Assembly: GCF_009600315.1 (NCBI RefSeq)
Contig: NZ_WIWC01000001.1
Span: forward strand, 1 to 64,000
Origin: Pseudomonas helleri
Lineage (GTDB): Bacteria > Pseudomonadota > Gammaproteobacteria > Pseudomonadales > Pseudomonadaceae
Direction: 5' to 3'
Length of the DNA stretch: 64,000 bases
The notes under the pieces were generated by a model. It saw nothing but the letters and a program-made list of their open reading frames with translations, searched no databases and was not told where the DNA came from. Made by a program: the position numbers and the translations under genes. Numbering within the stretch: position 1 is the first letter of the stretch; each line of letters begins with the position of its first letter. Below are positions 60,672 through 64,000 of this stretch, piece by piece.

Positions 60672-60728
60672 AGTGCTTTGATAGCGATTACGGGCTGTTG
60701 CGCATGGTGCAGGAATTAAATGGGGATG
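60672..60728 (+). repeat. 57-bp direct repeat, copy A
   Basis: Begins AGTGCTTTG and ends with ATTAAATGGGGAT. It matches copy B at 60959-61015 with a few substitutions and a one-base gap; ATTACGGGCTGTTGCGCATG is identical in both. Confidence 0.8.
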
Positions 60729-60905
60729 GACTACCGGGCAGGACGCTCATTTGCTGGCGCTGGAATTCAGGGAGGGCTATTGGCTGATTGCCAATGTTGT
60801 AACTGGCGTATATGGGGAAGGGTGCTGTAGTGGGGATGGTGGGGGAACAAGAGCGAAGCGATTGTTCTTTTCGTTCTTATTAAAAGATTGATCTTATTAT
60901 TGTAC

Positions 60906-60947
60906 CTCTGAGGTACACAGTCGTGAGGGACTCTGAGGTACACAGTC
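60906..60947 (+). repeat. Two 17-bp direct repeats
   Basis: CTCTGAGGTACACAGTC occurs at 60906-60922 and exactly again at 60931-60947, a period of 25 bases. The spacing of about two and a half helix turns is iteron-like. Confidence 0.75.
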
Positions 60948-60958
60948 AGAAATCGTCC

Positions 60959-61015
60959 AGTGCTGTGACCAGCAATTACGGGCTGTTGCGCATGGCGCAG
61001 GATTTAAATGGGGAT
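60959..61015 (+). repeat. 57-bp direct repeat, copy B
   Basis: Second copy of the repeat at 60672-60728, ending about 58 bases before the start of the secreted-protein gene. Confidence 0.8.
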
Positions 61016-61073
61016 TGTGTTGGGCTAGCGCGCTAGCGAGGTGGTAGCATTGTGCCTTTATTTGGAGGCGCGC

Positions 61074-61592
61074 ATGTGGGACTGTGGATTGAAGGGCCTG
61101 AAAGTCAGCATTAAATGCCTGATGGTTACAGGGGTGGTGATTCTAGCTCCCAAAATGGTGCTTGCGGATCAGATAGATTCTTGCCCGCCAGCTTCGTCCA
61201 TCATTATGGACCAAGACTTTCACCATGCCCCTGCAAGTCGGGAGGCAGCTCGCTGGGAAAGCCAGGATCCGGGAAGCAGATCTTTGTTATTGCAATTTGC
61301 TGGAGGTGTATTCAGACCTCTCAAAGAATCAAGCGCGCAGAGAGAGTTAGTAGGATATTTGGAGGGCTGCACATACAAGAGTGTTTATGATGGCAAAGGC
61401 ACCGATGATGTCATCTTGATGTATAAAGTGGCACAAGACAGCCCAATAAAGGTCATGCTAAAGGATTCAATTTATTGGCATAACGCCCATAATGCGCTCG
61501 GCAGGCAGAGACTCATATGTACAAATATGGGGTTTCAAGCTTGTGCTTTTACCGTGCTGGGTGCAGAGGATAACAAGCTCACGAATTTCTAG
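61074..61592 (+). CDS. Predicted secreted protein, possibly DUF3757-like
   Basis: Protein of 172 aa with a basic N-terminus and hydrophobic segment ending near VVILAPKMVLADQ, a plausible signal peptide cleaved after VLA. The mature part has four cysteines (CPP near its start, C in LEGCTY, RLICTN and FQACAF), which could form two disulfides in the periplasm. The cysteine pattern and short all-beta look remind me of DUF3757 proteins, but I am not sure. The ATG at 61074 follows GGAGG at 6 bases. No partner gene is obvious. Confidence 0.6.
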   Translation: MWDCGLKGLKVSIKCLMVTGVVILAPKMVLADQIDSCPPASSIIMDQDFHHAPASREAARWESQDPGSRSLLLQFAGGVFRPLKESSAQRELVGYLEGCTYKSVYDGKGTDDVILMYKVAQDSPIKVMLKDSIYWHNAHNALGRQRLICTNMGFQACAFTVLGAEDNKLTNF

Positions 61593-61800
61593 AGACAGCC
61601 CTGACAATCTCAGCGTATGACTGAAAGAGTGTAACAACCCCTACCTCTGGATTTAGCGTTGGGCTTGCGTAACATCGCCACCACGACACCCAATGTTTAT
61701 CGAGGTTTGACCACGCTCTGCGTTGAAATCTGAGAAGTTATCAAAGGGATAGCGCGTGCTTTTCAACCTGCTGCCGCACCTGTTACTGAGTTACATTGCA

Positions 61801-62283
61801 TCAGTCTGGAATCACCAAAGGTGCATAACAACCCTCAACTTCAGCCTTCACTTTAGCCAATAACTTAGCTTGAGCATCTGCTTCAGCTTTATCTTTCTTT
61901 AATTGTTCTTTCTGGAGCAGTTGCTTTGTTAGTTGGTCTTTGTAAGAGTCATGCTCGGCTTGCAACTCCTGCACATATTTATCTTTAACTTCTAAATCGA
62001 CTTTAGCTAAGTCGTCTTCTTGGAGGCGCTCAGGCTTCCTCATTAGAATACTATAATTCATTGGCTCGTTAGAACCCGGATAATCTGTTAGTGTATAGCC
62101 TAATGCACCATGATCAATTATACGCTGATAGAATTCTTTAGGGTGACTCCCTCTAACCGTGATGCATGACTTGGATGTTTGCTGATATGCATTTCGATAT
62201 TGGCCTTGCCTCTTACTTAATTCAGCTTGGTCAAACTTTGACGGACTGCCTTTGATCACGATCTTATCTGTTTTAGTTGTCAT
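61801..62283 (-). CDS. Hypothetical coiled-coil protein, 160 aa
   Basis: I do not recognise this protein. The N-terminal 90 residues are of mixed composition (SKSCITVRGSHPKEFYQRI). Residues about 95-150 are rich in Lys, Glu, Gln and Ala (ELQAEHDSYKDQLTKQLLQK), a probable coiled coil. It has no signal or membrane segment. It is on the minus strand like the next small genes but is separated from them by about 110 bases. Confidence 0.55.
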   Translation of the reverse strand: MTTKTDKIVIKGSPSKFDQAELSKRQGQYRNAYQQTSKSCITVRGSHPKEFYQRIIDHGALGYTLTDYPGSNEPMNYSILMRKPERLQEDDLAKVDLEVKDKYVQELQAEHDSYKDQLTKQLLQKEQLKKDKAEADAQAKLLAKVKAEVEGCYAPLVIPD

Positions 62284-62394
62284 ATAATGATTCTCTCTTG
62301 ATTTATTGGTTGTATGGTTGCTTGTAACAGTGCTTGCAAGCTCCTGGGGGGCTCTGCGGGAGCTTCTGCATTGAAATTGATATGCTGGGGTGGG

Positions 62395-62475
62395 TTAGGC
62401 TGTATCGCAGCTCTGAGAGCCTTGTAGATGGATACTGCTTTGTTGAGCGGATTTGTCAGATAACTTAATTGTCAT
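62395..62475 (-). CDS. Possible 26-aa peptide
   Basis: Short ORF beginning MTIKLSDKSAQQ. Its ATG overlaps the end of the 55-aa gene in another frame, with GGGAG 7 bases upstream, so it could be translationally coupled. Too short to judge by composition. Confidence 0.25.
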   Translation of the reverse strand: MTIKLSDKSAQQSSIHLQGSQSCDTA

Positions 62476-62632
62476 TACATTGCTCCCTCTCTTTTAGTTT
62501 GGTTATAGCTAGATCAACGATTAATTTGCAGTATTCAAACTCTGTCATTCTGGCCTTTGTGTGCTTAGTAGCGGCAACAGCGGGTTGTTTATTGTGCTCA
62601 CGAGCGTATGCCATCCTTTCTTTGAAAGTCAT
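62465..62632 (-). CDS. Small protein, 55 aa
   Basis: ORF beginning MTFKERMAYAREHNKQPAVA and ending in a basic helical stretch (ITKLKEREQ). GGAG sits 8 bases before the ATG. It lies in the minus-strand run of small island genes. Function unknown; it may be a small DNA- or RNA-binding protein given its basic character. Confidence 0.4.
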   Translation of the reverse strand: MTFKERMAYAREHNKQPAVAATKHTKARMTEFEYCKLIVDLAITKLKEREQCNDN

Positions 62633-62756
62633 TATTTGTACTCCATTTTTGGTTGTTGGAAATGTAGGCCGAGCATTGCGCGAAATGCCATATTGGAAGG
62701 CTCTAAACCGGGCCTCTCAGAGCGATGGAAATGGCGCCTTGTAGGGTAGCCTCACT

Positions 62757-63005
62757 TCACTGTTTTTTGTCCGTTTCGACCAATGAATCAAGGAATGCGT
62801 GTGAGATTGTCGCAAGCTCGCCCACATCTACCAACAAGCCTTTCTTACGGGCCTTGCTCAATAATCTATAGTACTTATTGAGGGTCATTTCACCGACCTT
62901 AATGAATAAAGTCTTGGCTGTATCTGTTGGTTGAGCTGGTGCTGTTACCACTCCCGTTATTAGATTTGATTGTTTATCAACAACAACAAAATTCATTGCG
63001 CGCAA
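62757..63005 (-). CDS. Hypothetical protein, 82 aa
   Basis: Small protein beginning MRAMNFVVVDKQSNLITGVV, with a basic middle (NKYYRLLSKARKKG). No known motif. Its start overlaps the 3' end of the preceding zinc-finger gene by 13 bases, so the two are probably co-translated; an internal ATG at 62996 is an alternative start. Confidence 0.5.
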   Translation of the reverse strand: MRAMNFVVVDKQSNLITGVVTAPAQPTDTAKTLFIKVGEMTLNKYYRLLSKARKKGLLVDVGELATISHAFLDSLVETDKKQ

Positions 63006-63241
63006 CCAGACGCACTTGCCACTTTATTGATAATGAATTGATTGATCAGCAATCCCGACATATCAGCTTCATATTTAATCTTTAGGAATTCGCACTTAGG
63101 TACAGTCAGTTTGATTGATACCGCTCGATCTTGCTCTATTCTCCATTTAGCTGCTCTATGCGCCGGTGAACAGAATCGAGCATCGCGGCGTTTGTGTGTA
63201 AGTGATGCGCCACAGTACAGGCACAGTTTTTCGTTGCTCAT
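62993..63241 (-). CDS. Small zinc-finger protein, 82 aa
   Basis: Begins MSNEKLCLYCGASLTHKRRD and continues RFCSPAHRAAKW. The C-X2-C and C-X3-H pattern is a zinc-ribbon/DUF2116-like motif in the first 30 residues. The rest is unassigned. A strong AGGAGGTG ribosome binding site precedes the ATG at 63241. It may bind nucleic acid. Confidence 0.6.
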   Translation of the reverse strand: MSNEKLCLYCGASLTHKRRDARFCSPAHRAAKWRIEQDRAVSIKLTVPKCEFLKIKYEADMSGLLINQFIINKVASASGCAQ

Positions 63242-63306
63242 AGCAATTCACCTCCTTGGAAGGTTAATGGTTTGGGGGATATGTACGTGTTTTATTTAAG
63301 ACAAAA

Positions 63307-63579
63307 TTAAAGCACCAGCAGCCGGGGAGCATGTGGTGCATTAAGTTTGGAGTGTCTTGAAAAAGAAGGTTGTTGTTCAGCAGCGAGAGTGTGAGCAACA
63401 ACATGACCGCATGAGAATTGGGTCATAACTAATTCAGACCGCTCAGCACCAACTAGAAGGTCAGGAATGCGAGGGTCTAAAAAGAGTTCTTCTTTATATG
63501 TACCATTGTATATTAATTGATGGTAATTGTCAATAGGTCGAGCATATTTAATAGAACTAATCAATGATAAATCCGCCAT
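63307..63579 (-). CDS. Hypothetical protein, 90 aa
   Basis: Unrecognised protein beginning MADLSLISSIKYARP. No clear motif and only a weak ribosome binding site (AAGTAAAAG). It is on the same strand as the other small genes and could head that group. Confidence 0.4.
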   Translation of the reverse strand: MADLSLISSIKYARPIDNYHQLIYNGTYKEELFLDPRIPDLLVGAERSELVMTQFSCGHVVAHTLAAEQQPSFSRHSKLNAPHAPRLLVL

Positions 63580-63617
63580 CTTTTACTTGGGGCGTAGGAT
63601 TCGTCTCATTGAAGGGG

Positions 63618-63671
63618 ATGACCGTTAAAGAGTCATACTTAGGAGTAAAGTATGACCGTTAAAGAGTCATA
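63618..63671 (+). repeat. 20-bp direct repeat covering a start codon
   Basis: ATGACCGTTAAAGAGTCATA occurs at 63618-63637 and exactly again at 63652-63671. Each copy begins with an ATG preceded by a purine-rich ribosome binding site. The first reads only 14 codons to a stop; the second opens the 46-aa ORF. Confidence 0.8.
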
Positions 63672-63792
63672 TATATGGGACAAAAAGCGTCATTATAGAG
63701 ATAGATTGATTAATCTAGACAAAATCAATGAGATAGAACAGCAAGAGCAAGAGCAAGATCAAGATCAAGATCAGGAGCTGCCGGACACATGA
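63652..63792 (+). CDS. Small protein with Gln/acidic tandem repeat, 46 aa
   Basis: ORF beginning MTVKESYIWDKKRHYRDRL and ending with alternating EQ and DQ pairs (QEQEQDQDQDQE) before ELPDT. AGGAG is 6 bases upstream of the ATG. The tail is coded by a hexanucleotide-like GAGCAA/GATCAA repeat that could vary in length by slippage. Function unknown. Confidence 0.45.
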   Translation: MTVKESYIWDKKRHYRDRLINLDKINEIEQQEQEQDQDQDQELPDT

Positions 63793-63973
63793 ATCAGGAT
63801 GATTGAACACTGTATGTATGCTGTGCCGAGTGCACAGGAGAAGGTATGCTCTTGATCTTACGATCACAGCCCCACCACAAGGCTTTACGCCTTGCCACTC
63901 CACCAATCAATCTGCCATGCAGGCAGAAAGGCTTGTAAGCTTTTGATCTTGATTGTTAGTGTGTGTGGCATAC

Positions 63974-63990
63974 CATGTGGTAACCACATG
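63974..63990. repeat. 8-bp palindrome at window end
   Basis: CATGTGGT-A-ACCACATG, perfect arms with one central base. It could be an operator; the adjacent gene is outside the window. Confidence 0.4.
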
Positions 63991-64000
63991 AATAGAGATC

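Larger units (their letters stand above)
60554..61073. other. Repeat-rich non-coding stretch in right island
   Basis: About 520 bases with no convincing gene. The first 110 bases are very AT-rich with repeated GATAG/CTATC words; the remainder contains the direct repeats listed separately. A compact palindrome GTACCTC-T-GAGGTAC lies near 60902-60916. Confidence 0.7.

Noticed and set aside
60560..61015. CRISPR-like array
   Set aside because: The repeats are only two copies each, of different length and spacing, with no regular spacers or cas genes.
63715..63906. 63-aa minus-strand ORF with LILILILLLLL tail
   Set aside because: The hydrophobic run is just the complement of the GAGCAA/GATCAA repeat; the plus-strand ORF has the better ribosome binding site.
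59619..64000. Second copy of the tRNA-Ser 3' end as attachment site
   Set aside because: I looked for the T-arm/acceptor sequence in the right island and found none within the window.

Overview
The window looks like a Pseudomonas chromosome segment: moderately GC-rich core DNA flanked by an AT-richer accessory island at each end. From memory, the gene order matches several P. aeruginosa PAO1 blocks (PA3031-PA3014, PA3014-PA3001, PA2991-PA2986, the copRS-queF region, the bcp-gcvR-dapA-bamC-purC region). The extended GapB-type dehydrogenase, the PsrA/LexA/SulA cluster and the REP-like inverted repeats also fit Pseudomonas. The species cannot be named from this sequence; a fluorescens/fragi-type relative is a guess.

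Left island (1-about 6134). A small unknown gene is followed by a divergently arranged module: an adenine-type DNA methyltransferase with an HsdS-like C-terminal region on the minus strand, and on the plus strand an AAA-type ATPase with a zinc ribbon whose stop overlaps (ATGA) the start of a HEPN-motif protein. I read this as a candidate defence system that I cannot match to a named type. Next comes a complete dgt (dGTPase) with its own promoter. It faces a native dgt that stops matching the family about halfway through. The island therefore seems to have broken host dgt while carrying a divergent intact copy.

Core (about 6.1-59.6 kb). In order: a yqjD/yqjE-like membrane operon; a Kef-type antiporter; molybdenum cofactor genes (mobA, moaB, moeA); yegS, cheV, a MOSC protein, slt, uup and a universal stress protein; the fatty acid oxidation operon fadBA; topA; lexA-sulA with two LexA boxes; psrA with a PsrA box over its promoter; nagZ; methylthioinosine phosphorylase; a SNF2/SWIM helicase; mfd; gap; an MHS transporter; sthA; a GDPD; a PilZ protein; lolC-lolD-lolE; a copper-type two-component system divergent from a cupredoxin; queF; bcp-gcvR; and dapA-bamC-MBL hydrolase-purC. 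DNA repair and SOS functions (lexA, sulA, mfd, topA, helicase) and fatty acid control (psrA, fadBA) cluster together.

Two families of inverted repeats lie between core genes: four REP-like pairs (16.8, 28.9, 34.1 and 42.2 kb) and two 'CCCTCTCCC' pairs (50.7 and 54.5 kb). One of the latter supplies the stop codon of the histidine kinase gene.

Right island (about 59.66-64 kb, open at the window end). It begins just past tRNA-Ser(CGA) and carries a small serine recombinase with an inverted repeat upstream, a repeat-rich non-coding stretch, a secreted protein and several small unknown genes. These include sub-60-residue ORFs with good ribosome binding sites and a duplicated translation start.
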